From the NCBI RefSeq assembly GCF_030733265.1, contig NZ_JASHJI010000005.1, forward strand, positions 62,001-126,000: 64,000 nucleotides of DNA, written 5' to 3'. The position numbers and the translations under genes were made by a program. Origin of the DNA: Roseibium sp. MMSF_3412. GTDB lineage: Bacteria > Pseudomonadota > Alphaproteobacteria > Rhizobiales > Stappiaceae. This document shows, piece by piece, positions 1 through 9,151 of this stretch; the first letter of the stretch is position 1; each line of letters begins with the position of its first letter. The notes beneath the pieces were generated by a model. The model ran no database searches. It saw only the letters and a list, made by a program, of their open reading frames with translations, and was not told the origin of the DNA.

Positions 1-829
1 GGAGTATAGCATACGTCAGGCCGACAATTAGCGGAAATATAAACAGCAGAACAACAGTAAGCAAAACAGTTGATTTGGACCAAATTCTTGGTACGTTCAA
101 AGAAAACAAAATCAGAAACGCTACGAAAAGACTGAGCGTCGGCCCACGAGACTGACTCTGAACAAGACACCAAAATGCCAAGATGGCAAAAATCAGGAAC
201 ACGCTTGCCGAGACAGGATGTTCAGGCGTTTTTAACAAAGTCTCGTTGATTGCTATCAGGAAACACAGGGAAGCGACGAATCCAAGGCTCACGGCTTGAG
301 GCGCAACACCCTCCAACCGGCGCACATTCGCTCCCCATTCGTAGCCTGTGTAGGCCACCGACGGATTTAAAAGCGCTGCCCCCAAGGAGAGCAAACACAA
401 ACCAATCCCGCCCGCCAAGACCGCAATCCAGAATGCTCGTTCAGATAAACGACCAGTGACAAGGACCAGCGCCATAAGATAAACAGGCGTCTCGCGCAGC
501 AACTCGATAAATGAGCGGGCTTCGTTTTCGGATCTGAGCACCGCCTGCAAGAGCAAAAGGAAAAAAACGCCGATGAGCGGGGCATTGAATATCCCCAGAG
601 GCGCACCGAAGAGCAGACTCAGAATAATCAGACCAAATGCCGGAAGCCATCTAAATGCCGACTCCAGCAGACTGCCAACGCCTGACGGCAGATAATCCTT
701 GATGATCAGATCCGTGCCGAAAACAAACGCGCTGATGAGGACCAGAAAGAGCACGACACCATTGTCGACGACAGCCAGTTTCCCCGCGGACATTCGACCG
801 GTGTGCAGTGCAAGTCCCGGAGTGATCAC
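1..829 (-). CDS. O-antigen polymerase/ligase-like membrane protein (partial, cut by left edge)
   Basis: An open frame runs from a GTG at 829 to the window edge without a stop (about 276 codons). The GTG overlaps the TGA of the upstream chain-length gene (GTGA), typical of translational coupling; an in-frame ATG at 793 is the alternative start. The product is almost entirely hydrophobic, with about eight membrane-spanning stretches. It contains a QSQSRGPTLSLF segment resembling the SRG motif of Wzy_C/WaaL O-antigen ligase-polymerase proteins. Its place as the last visible gene of a polysaccharide operon fits a polymerase or ligase acting on lipid-linked glycans at the periplasmic face of the inner membrane. 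The C-terminus is missing, so ligase versus polymerase cannot be decided. Confidence 0.7.
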   Translation of the reverse strand, partial: MITPGLALHTGRMSAGKLAVVDNGVVLFLVLISAFVFGTDLIIKDYLPSGVGSLLESAFRWLPAFGLIILSLLFGAPLGIFNAPLIGVFFLLLLQAVLRSENEARSFIELLRETPVYLMALVLVTGRLSERAFWIAVLAGGIGLCLLSLGAALLNPSVAYTGYEWGANVRRLEGVAPQAVSLGFVASLCFLIAINETLLKTPEHPVSASVFLIFAILAFWCLVQSQSRGPTLSLFVAFLILFSLNVPRIWSKSTVLLTVVLLFIFPLIVGLTYAIL

Positions 830-2964
830 GCCGCCCACGCTCCCTCATAGGTCTGTTTTTCAAAGTCGCAGATGTAGTCCGGAGCCGAAACAACCATCGA
901 ATACAAAGAACACGGTTTCTTGCCGTCATTCCTGGTCTTCGGAGCAAAGGCATCCGGAAGGCCTCGCAGTGACAATTCCGGCACCGACCGCACTGACTTG
1001 CGTGTCGTTCCTCCCCACTCGGCGAGCATGACAATAGCCTGGCACATATTTTCTGTCGCAAGCGCGGTTGGTATGTCCTCGGGCCGTTCAAAACAGAACA
1101 CAACCAGATCGTGCGTGTTGGAGCAGTTCACGATCAATGCGCGGGCACGTGACATAAAATCTTCAGGATCGTCAGGATCAAACAGGAGCTCCCGGGTTGC
1201 ATCATCGTCGACATCGTCCTGTGTGGACGCATCATTGGCCGGCTGTGAAACGCGCAGGTCAACACGATCAAGCGGCTTGCAGACCGCGGTTACCCCTCGC
1301 CCGCGCTGCAGATCGGCCATGGAGTTGCCCAGCGCCTGCACAAGTCCGCCTCCGACCTTACCCGATGCACAGATGACGAGGCAGGAAGGCCTCTCCTCCG
1401 ATCGCGGCATATCCATCAACCGAAGCACCGACGCCACGAGACGGTTGTAGAGCGCTCCACGCAGTGATGCGGGGCGGTCGGGGTTCGCCGGAAGCGCCGG
1501 AAGTGACCTGAATTTGGTGTCTTCCTCCAGTTCCTTCGAAAACCGGTATGTGCCGTCGAAAATCATCTTCAGCGCAAAAAGAGCCAAGGCTGCCAGGACG
1601 GCACTTGCGATTGACTTGAGCAAGATGGAGGCCGCCCCGACGCTCTCTCCATCCAGAACCGGCTCTGCCGCTGAAACCAATGAAAACTGATCGCCGAACA
1701 GGGCTGCGGTCGCCCGCAATTCGTCGGCCCGTGAAGTGGTGCTTTCGAACAACTCGCCGGCAATACGAATGTCTTCTTCGAGTAGCGCATCCTCGGCAAT
1801 GGCGGCCTCGACACGGGAAATCTCGGAGAGCGTATGGTTGAGATTGATTTTCGCGCGCGCAACATTGCGCTCCATCGCTGTCAACTGCCTGCGTTTTGCC
1901 GCGACAAATGTCTGAATGGCCGCATCAAGCGCCTCTCTTTCGCGGGACACCGTGGCAGACGTACCTGACACGGTGAAACTGGCGCGCTGCTCCTGCGTGA
2001 CGGCCAGATCGACGAGGTTCTGCAGATACGCACCGTCGAGATCTTTTAGCGCCATCGAGATCGCCGCCAGTTCTTCGGCCGTGCTCAACTCTTCCAGGGC
2101 GGCGCGATCCTTGCGCACCCGGGTTTCCGTTCGGCCTATGTCGGCAATAAGGGACGAGGCAACCGTCTTGAGGGCTTCGGTGCTCAAACCCTGGCTGGCT
2201 CTCTCGCCGCGTTTTTCTTCAAGGGATTTGCGCAACGCCTGCAGCCGCTCCCGCAAGTCAATCGCCCGCTTGTCGTAAAGCGCGATCGCGCTGTCGAGCT
2301 TCTTCTGCCCTGCCTCAGCCTGTTGCCTAAAGTAGGATGCCACCACCGCGTTCACGACGCGTGCGGCCGTTTGCGGGTCAAGCGACGTGTAGGATACCTC
2401 GACGATGCTGGAAGTTCCGTAGGGCGCGACGCGCAGCTTCTTCTGGATCTGGTCAAGGATGTGCTGCTCCCGGACGCGCGCGCGACTTTCACCCAATTCG
2501 GCTGCCTGTGTCTCGATCGCAGCTTTCTGTTCGTCGATCCGCTTTTGAGCGATTGAAGTCCCGTCCTCACCCAGAAGCCTGATTGAGACCAGGTCTTTCA
2601 AGGACGGCCCCGGATCGATTAGTTGAGCGTCGTTCGACAGGTCCGCATCGCGGATAGCGCCTAGAATGACGGCAGGAGCCGAGATTGCACGTGCCTGCGT
2701 GAGCACGGCCTGCACGTTCTGCGCTCCTGGGCGAAGCTTCAGAACCGCCTCGTCCACGGCCGTATCGCCGACGCGCAAGAGAGCCTGCGCTGGGTATTCA
2801 GGCGGCTGCAATTTCTGCACAAGAGCGACTGCCACGAACACGAGCGCCGCAATCACGATGATCGGTGCCATATGAATGCGAACGTGCACGACCAGCTTTT
2901 GAACGAGCAGCTTCAAAGCCTGGCTGTCCGAACGAAGGCGAGAAACAGCGGACATGTCCGTCAT
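826..2964 (-). CDS. Wzz/GumC-like polysaccharide chain-length protein with degenerate kinase-like domain
   Basis: A 712-residue protein with the layout of exopolysaccharide co-polymerases. A first membrane helix lies at about residues 33-49. A long periplasmic coiled-coil-rich region follows, then a second helix at about 446-467, then a cytoplasmic domain from about 517 onward. This controls chain length and export of surface polysaccharide. The C-terminal part looks like a bacterial tyrosine kinase/MinD-like fold, but the expected P-loop is replaced by ASGKVGGGLVQ (about 531-541), with no GKS/GKT. There is also no C-terminal tyrosine cluster, so I infer it is catalytically dead. It starts with ATG overlapping the glycosyltransferase stop (ATGA) and ends overlapping the next gene. 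Confidence 0.85.
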   Translation of the reverse strand: MTDMSAVSRLRSDSQALKLLVQKLVVHVRIHMAPIIVIAALVFVAVALVQKLQPPEYPAQALLRVGDTAVDEAVLKLRPGAQNVQAVLTQARAISAPAVILGAIRDADLSNDAQLIDPGPSLKDLVSIRLLGEDGTSIAQKRIDEQKAAIETQAAELGESRARVREQHILDQIQKKLRVAPYGTSSIVEVSYTSLDPQTAARVVNAVVASYFRQQAEAGQKKLDSAIALYDKRAIDLRERLQALRKSLEEKRGERASQGLSTEALKTVASSLIADIGRTETRVRKDRAALEELSTAEELAAISMALKDLDGAYLQNLVDLAVTQEQRASFTVSGTSATVSREREALDAAIQTFVAAKRRQLTAMERNVARAKINLNHTLSEISRVEAAIAEDALLEEDIRIAGELFESTTSRADELRATAALFGDQFSLVSAAEPVLDGESVGAASILLKSIASAVLAALALFALKMIFDGTYRFSKELEEDTKFRSLPALPANPDRPASLRGALYNRLVASVLRLMDMPRSEERPSCLVICASGKVGGGLVQALGNSMADLQRGRGVTAVCKPLDRVDLRVSQPANDASTQDDVDDDATRELLFDPDDPEDFMSRARALIVNCSNTHDLVVFCFERPEDIPTALATENMCQAIVMLAEWGGTTRKSVRSVPELSLRGLPDAFAPKTRNDGKKPCSLYSMVVSAPDYICDFEKQTYEGAWAA

Positions 2965-3854
2965 GTAAACTTCTCCACAGGCTGCGGCCCAGTCGATTTC
3001 AGTGCGCGAAACTTCGCAAAGGCTTGCGTTGTTACTGGCTGTCGGGCGATTGAATGGCGAAGTGAATGAGGCAAGGCTGCAAACAAACCACGTATCCGCG
3101 CAGCAACTGTTCGTTCTTTAAATCCATCGACCAAGTTTCTTAGGATCGTCGCCGTGACGTAGATTGGCCACATGCGGCCAGGCGTATAGCGCCAATAAAA
3201 GAGGACATCGTTTCTGGCGGACCTGAAAGAAGCGACTTCGCTCAAGCCGCCTTGCCTGCGCAAATGACGGGCGACATGCTCAGGCGGAGGAACTATTACT
3301 TTGTAGCCAGCGTCGAACATCTTCAAACCGAGTTCAGCTTCTTCTCTGTAGTTTTCCAACCACAAGCTGTAACCACCGACCTCAAGGTACTTTTGCCCGT
3401 CAATCATCGCACCTGCACCAATATGACAGTGCCGTTGGTTCACCTGCCCCCGAGTTTTTGACGCGTTCTGCACGCGCTCGTCTCGCAAGACATCAACGAA
3501 TGGCATTGCAACGATTCCAACCGAAGCATCCTCAAAAAAAGAGCAAAGCCAGTCTACCGTCTCAGAATCCGGCACGATCAGGTCTTCATCTATCGACAGA
3601 ATCAGACGGTGTGATGCTTTGCGATAACCGAGGTCCATTTGTGTAACGACCCATCGCGGGCTGCCTGTCTCATTCGAAACAAGCACGACTTCAGGAAATT
3701 CAGCCCGGACCATTTCGACGCTTCCATCCGTGGAACCGTCGTCGCATACAATCACTTCGCAAGGCCGGGACTGCGACTGGATCTGCAGGATGCATTCACG
3801 CAGCAACTCGACCCGATTGTAGGAGGTTATGACAACGCTGACAGGTTCTTTCAT
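2961..3854 (-). CDS. Family 2 glycosyltransferase
   Basis: A 297-residue GT-A type glycosyltransferase. The N-terminus has the nucleotide-sugar binding pattern VVITSYNR and CDDGSTDGS (about residues 37-45). SIDEDLIV near residue 90 supplies the acidic metal-binding motif and EEAELGLKMFDAG the acceptor-side acidic residues. It should add a sugar to a lipid-linked polysaccharide intermediate on the cytoplasmic face of the membrane. The donor and acceptor cannot be read from sequence. It lies between the flippase (13-nt gap) and the Wzz-like gene (4-nt overlap), so it is part of the same transcript. Confidence 0.88.
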   Translation of the reverse strand: MKEPVSVVITSYNRVELLRECILQIQSQSRPCEVIVCDDGSTDGSVEMVRAEFPEVVLVSNETGSPRWVVTQMDLGYRKASHRLILSIDEDLIVPDSETVDWLCSFFEDASVGIVAMPFVDVLRDERVQNASKTRGQVNQRHCHIGAGAMIDGQKYLEVGGYSLWLENYREEAELGLKMFDAGYKVIVPPPEHVARHLRRQGGLSEVASFRSARNDVLFYWRYTPGRMWPIYVTATILRNLVDGFKERTVAARIRGLFAALPHSLRHSIARQPVTTQAFAKFRALKSTGPQPVEKFT

Positions 3855-3867
3855 AGACGGTAGCCCT

Positions 3868-5145
3868 TCATGTCTTGGTTCCGCTGTAGCTGCGCCACAT
3901 CATGAAAATTGCGCCAAGAGCATCGGCAGCAACGACGAACGCGGCAAACATCACCGTGCTGCCGCCCTTCTGGACAAGAATGACGAGAATCAGGCTTTTC
4001 AGCGCAAGCGCGACAAGTTCGACGCTGAACCGGGTCCATTGTCTGTCGAGGCCCGACAGGATGTCTCCGCAGAGGTTGGTCACCGCGTGAATGACAGGCA
4101 GAATGGCCAGAACCTTCAGAACGCTTCCGGCATCGCGATAAGCCGGGCCAAGCAGGTAATGGAGATAATCAGCGGCCACCCAAAGCGCGCCTGCGGTGCT
4201 CAGGCTGACCAGCAGGATCAGTGTCCCGACCCGCAATGCAAAGCTCCTAAGCGCGCCTTGTCCCTGGTCTGACCCCGTTTGGAAGAAGCGCCGGTAGGCA
4301 ACCCGGAAGAATGCGGCAATCGGCATGATGGCCGCCTCGCTCAGCCGCGCCGCACTCGCATAAAGTCCGGCGGCTTCCGAAGACAGCATCACTTGCGATA
4401 TCGGCCGGTCGATCTGCCGCCGCATCATGTGCGCCGACGTGCCGAGCGAGAAGGCTGCACCATCCGTCAGTTCCTGGCGCGTGATGCGTGCAAGGCGAAC
4501 CGGTCTGAGCACGGAACGAACGCTGATCAGGGCAACCCCGGCGGAGCAGACAGTCGCCAGTACGTAAAAGACAGCCCACGTGTTTGCTGTATGCTCCGTC
4601 AGCATAACCGCAAACAACCCCGCAAAGGCCAAACGTGAGAACGCGAATACAACATCGTTGAGTGCGGTTGCACCACTGTGGTTGTGTGTCAGCAGAACAA
4701 ACGAAATCTGGTTTACGAAACGCGCAAGGAAGAGGTCTGCCAGAATGACGGAAAGCACCGCCCCAAGCGCGATGTTCAGACCGAAGACACCAACGGAGGC
4801 AACCACGATCAGAGGTGCCACGACGCAGAATGAAATCACGGTCATTCCAACCAGTCTCCACCAGGCATCGTTTTCGGATCGAGCTCGGCGGGTGACATCC
4901 CGAACGTAGAGATTGGCGCTGCCCCAACCGACCAGGGCGCTTGTTCCGGCGCAAAGCGCGACGATCGCGGCAAATTCGCCAAATTCAGCCGGGCCGAGAA
5001 GCCGCGCGACGATGACGAACTGACCCAGTTGAATGGCCAGTTTCGCCACCGACCCGGTAAGCACGCGAAGCACCCCGGAGATCTGGATTCCGAGCCAGAC
5101 GTCAAGCCGTGCTGTGATCGCGTGCCAACTCATGTCTTTTCCCAT
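3868..5145 (-). CDS. Wzx-like polysaccharide flippase (MOP/PST superfamily)
   Basis: About 425 residues from the ATG at 5145 (ATG at 5133 is equally possible, with a GGGA stretch about 8 nt upstream). An upstream in-frame extension to 5262 has low-complexity, non-protein-like composition and was not used. The protein is a run of about twelve hydrophobic helices. It opens with an amphipathic segment and SGVLRVLTGSVAKLAIQLGQFVIVARLLGPAEFGEFA, typical of O-antigen/exopolysaccharide translocases of the polysaccharide transporter family. The role is to flip undecaprenyl-linked repeat units across the inner membrane. The next gene downstream is the GT2, after 13 nt. Confidence 0.85.
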   Translation of the reverse strand: MGKDMSWHAITARLDVWLGIQISGVLRVLTGSVAKLAIQLGQFVIVARLLGPAEFGEFAAIVALCAGTSALVGWGSANLYVRDVTRRARSENDAWWRLVGMTVISFCVVAPLIVVASVGVFGLNIALGAVLSVILADLFLARFVNQISFVLLTHNHSGATALNDVVFAFSRLAFAGLFAVMLTEHTANTWAVFYVLATVCSAGVALISVRSVLRPVRLARITRQELTDGAAFSLGTSAHMMRRQIDRPISQVMLSSEAAGLYASAARLSEAAIMPIAAFFRVAYRRFFQTGSDQGQGALRSFALRVGTLILLVSLSTAGALWVAADYLHYLLGPAYRDAGSVLKVLAILPVIHAVTNLCGDILSGLDRQWTRFSVELVALALKSLILVILVQKGGSTVMFAAFVVAADALGAIFMMWRSYSGTKT

Positions 5146-5467
5146 CTGCCGGGCCCACACGTCCCGGCAAGGCCTTTTGTGATCGTCTGCGCGCGAAGAC
5201 GAACAGGCACGGGCCTGATTTGCAGGACATTCGGATCCCGAACCGACAGCAGGTGCGAACACATTGACTGACAGGTTTTGCGTCCCAACATTGAATGCCG
5301 TGCAAATGACAGCGAACCGCTCTCAACCAGGCGGACAATCCGGCGGAAGAAAGTCTTCAGCACGTAGCTCGGGAACAACGAAACAAGTGGCAGCAAACTA
5401 AAGTCCTAAGTGTTATGCAACTTCGTATGAAAGCGCTGAGAAACGCCGCAAAAGCAGAAAGTCGGAT
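5146..5467. other. Gene-free gap in the polysaccharide cluster
   Basis: About 320 bp between the sugar transferase stop and the flippase start. Short open frames here have no recognisable composition or ribosome site. No terminator-like hairpin with a T tract was seen. It may hold a promoter for the flippase-GT2-Wzz-polymerase block. Confidence 0.4.
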
Positions 5468-6565
5468 CTACCCACCCGTCCGTTTCAGCATTGCGTCGAC
5501 TGTCTTGAGGATGATCATCATGTCGCTGAAAAAACCGACCGATTTCGTATAGGTCTGATCGAGGCTGACCCGTTCTTCGTAGCTGATGTCGTTACGTCCG
5601 GAGACTTGCCAAAGGCCCGTTATTCCGGGGCGCACGGCCTTGTAGAAAACGTCCTTGTCCCCGTATTTGCGCAACTCGTCTGCGGGCACGGGACGAGGCC
5701 CCACAATGCTCATCTCGCCCTTCAGAACATTCCAGAACTGTGGGAATTCATCGAGGCTGGTCTTTCTCAGGATCTTGCCGATCCTGGTGATGCGCGGGTC
5801 ATCAGCGAGCTTGCGATTTTCTTCCCATTCCTTCGCAGCCTCAGGATTTTCTGCCAGATGCTGCTTGAGCATTTCGGCTGCATTCGGCTGCATCGTCCTG
5901 ATTTTCCAGCAAAGGAACTCCTTGCCATAACGGCCCACCCGGCGCTGCCCGAAGAAGCCGGCCCCGCCGTCTGAACGGACCACGGCATAGAGCGTTCCGA
6001 CAACCAAAAGTATCATCGGCGACGCGAGCAGAACGAGAAGCACATCCACGGATCTCTTGAAGAAATTCGCATAGAGGCTGAACGGCAGTTCGGCCCTGGA
6101 CGTCGCGAACTGCTCCACCGACCCGGGGATCAGGGACGCATTTCCGAAAAACGAGAGATCTCCCCTCAAAACGGAAAACAGGTATGGCAGGCGCTCCAGG
6201 CCGCTATCGGAGAGGAATTTTCCGGCCCGAGTGGGGTTGCGGGGGTAGCCTGCGTGGCGCGTCCGGAATTTCAGCACGGTAATCGGCGAGCCGAAAGGAG
6301 GCTTGACACCGCGCACGACGAGCGGAGTTTCGCGGCACTGAAGCCGAAGCACTGCGTAAATCAGAAGCATGACCGGAAGCGTGGCGAGAATCACTGCAAG
6401 CGATATCGCGCAGTCTGCTGCGCGCTCGAAACTCCGTTGCAGCGCCTTCGGCGCAATCGTCCGGGATCCAGTCGCTCGGCTCGGATATTCACTGCTGGCA
6501 GGAATTCCCTCGATCTCTGAGCGCGGGATAGGATAGTTGTCGCCGAACCTTGAATGTTTCAACAC
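5468..6565 (-). CDS. Tandem-domain bacterial sugar transferase (initiating phosphoglycosyltransferase)
   Basis: A 365-residue protein. Its C-terminal half (about residues 169-365) is a complete bacterial sugar transferase: a membrane segment at about 172-196, FCWKIRTM-type motif at about 218-225, TSLDEFPQFWNVLKGEMSIVGPRP (about 269-292) carrying the catalytic Asp-Glu pair, and RPGITGLWQVSGR (about 312-324). It should transfer a sugar-1-phosphate to undecaprenyl phosphate and start repeat-unit synthesis. The N-terminal half (about 45-150) repeats the same order in decayed form: a hydrophobic segment, VLKFRT, then SGLERLPYLFSVLRGDLSFFGN, in which the Asp-Glu pair has become Glu-Arg. It appears to be an internal duplication with an inactive first copy. 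It is the first gene of the cluster and is preceded by the A/T-rich region. Confidence 0.88.
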   Translation of the reverse strand: MLKHSRFGDNYPIPRSEIEGIPASSEYPSRATGSRTIAPKALQRSFERAADCAISLAVILATLPVMLLIYAVLRLQCRETPLVVRGVKPPFGSPITVLKFRTRHAGYPRNPTRAGKFLSDSGLERLPYLFSVLRGDLSFFGNASLIPGSVEQFATSRAELPFSLYANFFKRSVDVLLVLLASPMILLVVGTLYAVVRSDGGAGFFGQRRVGRYGKEFLCWKIRTMQPNAAEMLKQHLAENPEAAKEWEENRKLADDPRITRIGKILRKTSLDEFPQFWNVLKGEMSIVGPRPVPADELRKYGDKDVFYKAVRPGITGLWQVSGRNDISYEERVSLDQTYTKSVGFFSDMMIILKTVDAMLKRTGG

Positions 6566-7780
6566 AGTGCCCTTCCTCTAAGTAAATATCTCGAGGTATG
6601 CCCATAAATCCGCGTGTCGTGTTTAATTAAATTTAAACTCTAAATTAAACTTATATTAAGGTTATCAAACAGCAAGGTGTGCTGCAATGCAAAATTCGCG
6701 GAAAAATTTTAATTTGAAGATCTTTTTAGCAAGCTAAATAACTTATTTGACAAAAAAATAGTCAAGTATCGCCTTTTTTGCAAATTTAGTAAGCAAATTC
6801 ATCATATTTTCATCAAAAAAATATACGTTTTGATGAATTTACATCCCATATCCACTGAGTGCCTATATTTTAGCTAACTACGCTTAAATTTTTGTCGTGT
6901 TTTTTCCGAAGAATGTCGTATAAGCGTTGATGTTGTTTGTTTTTTCTTCAGAACAGGCGATTTTTTCGCTTATTTTTTTATTTCGTTCACTTTTCTTGAA
7001 AAATCTAGGGTTTTTTACTTAATTTAATCTTGAAAAGCGCTTTATCTTCGGCACAAAATCAAACCAGATATGCGAATCTTAACTCATCTCTGGCCCCATT
7101 CAAGATCTCATGCTGCGATGCAGCAGAGGAATTAATTGAACCGAACGCGTCGGGATCTGAGCGGCAAACTGTATGCGAAATCCAAATAATTTAGAAAAAA
7201 AATCGCATGATTTGCATTTTAGGCAAGTAGATTAAAGTAAGAATAGAATCACTAATTTTTTACAGGCGCGATGTTTTTCGTTTCGACTCTATTTTTATTT
7301 ACTTTGGCTGAGCAAAACCCTGCGATAACCGTCTGTAGGGCAGCAGCCCAATACCCATTTGACGCATGTGTTTGATGACTGGTGTTGCTCCGGTGAGCAA
7401 ACACCTTCACGGCATTATCAAGCGCGGAAGGGGCAAATGTGTTTGCGAATCGACGGCAGATGCACGCGGCTCGAGTTTGGATCCTCCGCGCGGTTTGTTA
7501 CCTGGAAAGGGGGCCGCCTGCGGAAAGGGAGAATGCCGGCCGAAGAGGCCTTGCCCTTGGCAACCATTGTGAACCTGACGCCGCAGAACGCGTTCTGTGG
7601 CCACCCTATTCAACGGTGTGCCGCAAAAGGCATCGGCGGCAACGAACAGAACCCCCGGCCATAGACGTTTTGTATCGTCGATGATGCTTTGGTACGTCTG
7701 CGAAAGGAGAGCCTTCCGGTCGGATCACGGGTCGGCAATGGTCTCACGTGCAGCAAGTCAACGTGATTCCCGCGCGCAAG
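6566..7780. other. Long gene-free region, strongly A/T-rich up to about 7355
   Basis: About 1.2 kb between the polysaccharide operon and the LysM/membrane-protein pair. From about 6590 to 7355 the sequence is dominated by A and T, with many T and A runs, in sharp contrast to the GC-rich neighbours. No open frame there looks like a protein. From about 7356 to 7780 base composition returns toward normal, but the short frames there lack a ribosome site or recognisable product. It probably contains the promoter of the minus-strand polysaccharide operon. Such tracts are typical targets of xenogeneic silencers or MucR/Ros-type regulators (inference). Confidence 0.6.
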
Positions 7781-8167
7781 TCATACGAACTCGAGAAGAA
7801 CGCCACAAAGTGCTGCCAACAGGCAAATTCCGCCCCCGATCAACACGAACAGAACAAAAATGAAGCTCGTGCATTTGAAGTGCGTTGGCACTTTGCCGGA
7901 GAAATCATGCGACCCAAATCGCCTCCGCATCGTTGAGGGGGCTGCCGCTGTCCTGACGACGGCCAGCGTCGCCAACAACGACATTGGAAACGCAGATATT
8001 CGAGCGAGTTCTTCAGCCGAGAAAAACGGCTCCCGGAGCATCTCCTCCCTCAGACCATGAGGGATATTGAAATGTGAATAGAAAAGAAGCAGCAGGATCA
8101 CAGGGAACAGGAACAAAAGATAGAGAACCAGCAGCTTCCCGACGATGTCAAAGGCAAGTTCGATCAT
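7781..8167 (-). CDS. Small integral membrane protein, candidate immunity partner of the LysM protein
   Basis: 128 residues with no recognised family. Strong membrane segments lie at about residues 5-31 and 101-127. A weaker hydrophobic stretch at about 56-73 suggests two to three spans with a basic cytoplasmic loop (TMRRRFGSHD). The ATG follows the stop of the LysM gene by only 3 nt, so the two are surely co-translated. Small multi-span proteins directly downstream of glycine-zipper membrane toxins are commonly their immunity proteins. That assignment here is inference from layout, not from homology. An ordinary membrane protein of unknown function is the alternative. Confidence 0.6.
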   Translation of the reverse strand: MIELAFDIVGKLLVLYLLFLFPVILLLLFYSHFNIPHGLREEMLREPFFSAEELARISAFPMSLLATLAVVRTAAAPSTMRRRFGSHDFSGKVPTHFKCTSFIFVLFVLIGGGICLLAALCGVLLEFV

Positions 8168-8170
8168 GAA

Positions 8171-9151
8171 CTAACGGCATACCCGGTCTATCATGAGCGG
8201 TTCGACAATGCGCACGTCGCTGTGGTTCTCGTGGTAAACGTGGCCAGCAAAGTTACCGGCAGCGTAACCGACCGCCGCAGTGCCAGCTGCGATGATAATT
8301 GCCGTCCCCCACCCGATAGGGTTGGAGACGAGGAAAAGTCCGACCAAAATGCCCACCCCGAGACCGGCAGCTGTCCCGGCAATGGCCTCGACCGCAATCT
8401 TGTCTTTCTCGACAACACTGTCGGTATGAGCGATCTCATAGCATGACAACCCCAAGCCGGCAGCCGCCAGAACAAATCCGCCCTTGGAGGCTTTACCGGC
8501 AATTTTCTGCAGACGATTGACCTGTCCGAGATACGGCCGAGTGGCATTCGGCCCTCCCCCGGGTTTCATGCGAAGGGCTTCATTTGCCTTCTTTCCCTTG
8601 AACAGCAGGCTTTCTGCCGGGCGGCCGATCCGTTTCTGCAATTGCTTTATCTGGTCACTTCGATAGTGCCCGTAAACGCTTCTTGTTATCTTTCCGGCTC
8701 TGTAGTCCTCGTATTTGCCGACAATGTCCTTCATGGGCTTCAAATTCGACTGGATCAGCAGACCCGCGCCAGTCGCTCCACCACCACCCGCATGAAGAAT
8801 CCCCGAGATGGTATCTATGTAAGCAAGGTCCGCCATTGTTTCCTGCAATGGCTTATCCAAGCCATTCCAGTGCTTTTTCGTCTGCCTGAGTTCATCCTGT
8901 TCAGCCGTGCGTATCTCCGGAGCATCCCAGGGAAATCGCAGCACCAGCAACTGGCCGGAGTAGATCAGGTCTGCGGACTTTATCTCCTGATTGTTTTCCA
9001 GGATGCGCTGAACCACCGGCGCAGCCGCCGATCCAAACAGGTTGTATTGCTCCCGGACAATTCCCGTCAGCGTGTCGCCTCGTTTGACGGCATATAAAAT
9101 CTCATATCCATCCGCGGTACAGAACAACGGCGTAGATTTAAACTTCTCCAT
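8171..9151 (-). CDS. LysM protein with glycine-zipper-like hydrophobic C-terminus (candidate pore-forming toxin)
   Basis: 326 residues without a signal peptide. A LysM-type domain (about residues 17-74: YEILYAVKRGDTLTGIVREQY ending in GQLLVLRFP) would bind peptidoglycan or act as a delivery module. A polar linker follows, with HAGGGGATGAG at 120-130. The C-terminus has a hydrophobic stretch at about 224-240 and a long Gly/Ala-rich one at about 254-305 with repeated GxxxG spacing (GTAAGLGVGILVGLF, GTAAVGYAAGNFAG), broken by SNPIGWG. This combination recalls contact-dependent or type VI effector toxins that insert in membranes. No catalytic motif is visible. The partner membrane gene follows after 3 nt. 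Alternatively it is a structural LysM protein with a membrane anchor. Confidence 0.65.
   Translation of the reverse strand: MEKFKSTPLFCTADGYEILYAVKRGDTLTGIVREQYNLFGSAAAPVVQRILENNQEIKSADLIYSGQLLVLRFPWDAPEIRTAEQDELRQTKKHWNGLDKPLQETMADLAYIDTISGILHAGGGGATGAGLLIQSNLKPMKDIVGKYEDYRAGKITRSVYGHYRSDQIKQLQKRIGRPAESLLFKGKKANEALRMKPGGGPNATRPYLGQVNRLQKIAGKASKGGFVLAAAGLGLSCYEIAHTDSVVEKDKIAVEAIAGTAAGLGVGILVGLFLVSNPIGWGTAIIIAAGTAAVGYAAGNFAGHVYHENHSDVRIVEPLMIDRVCR

Noticed and set aside
7359..7664. 101-codon plus-strand frame in the gap before the LysM pair
   Set aside because: No ribosome site, no recognisable product, and several overlapping frames of similar length on both strands.
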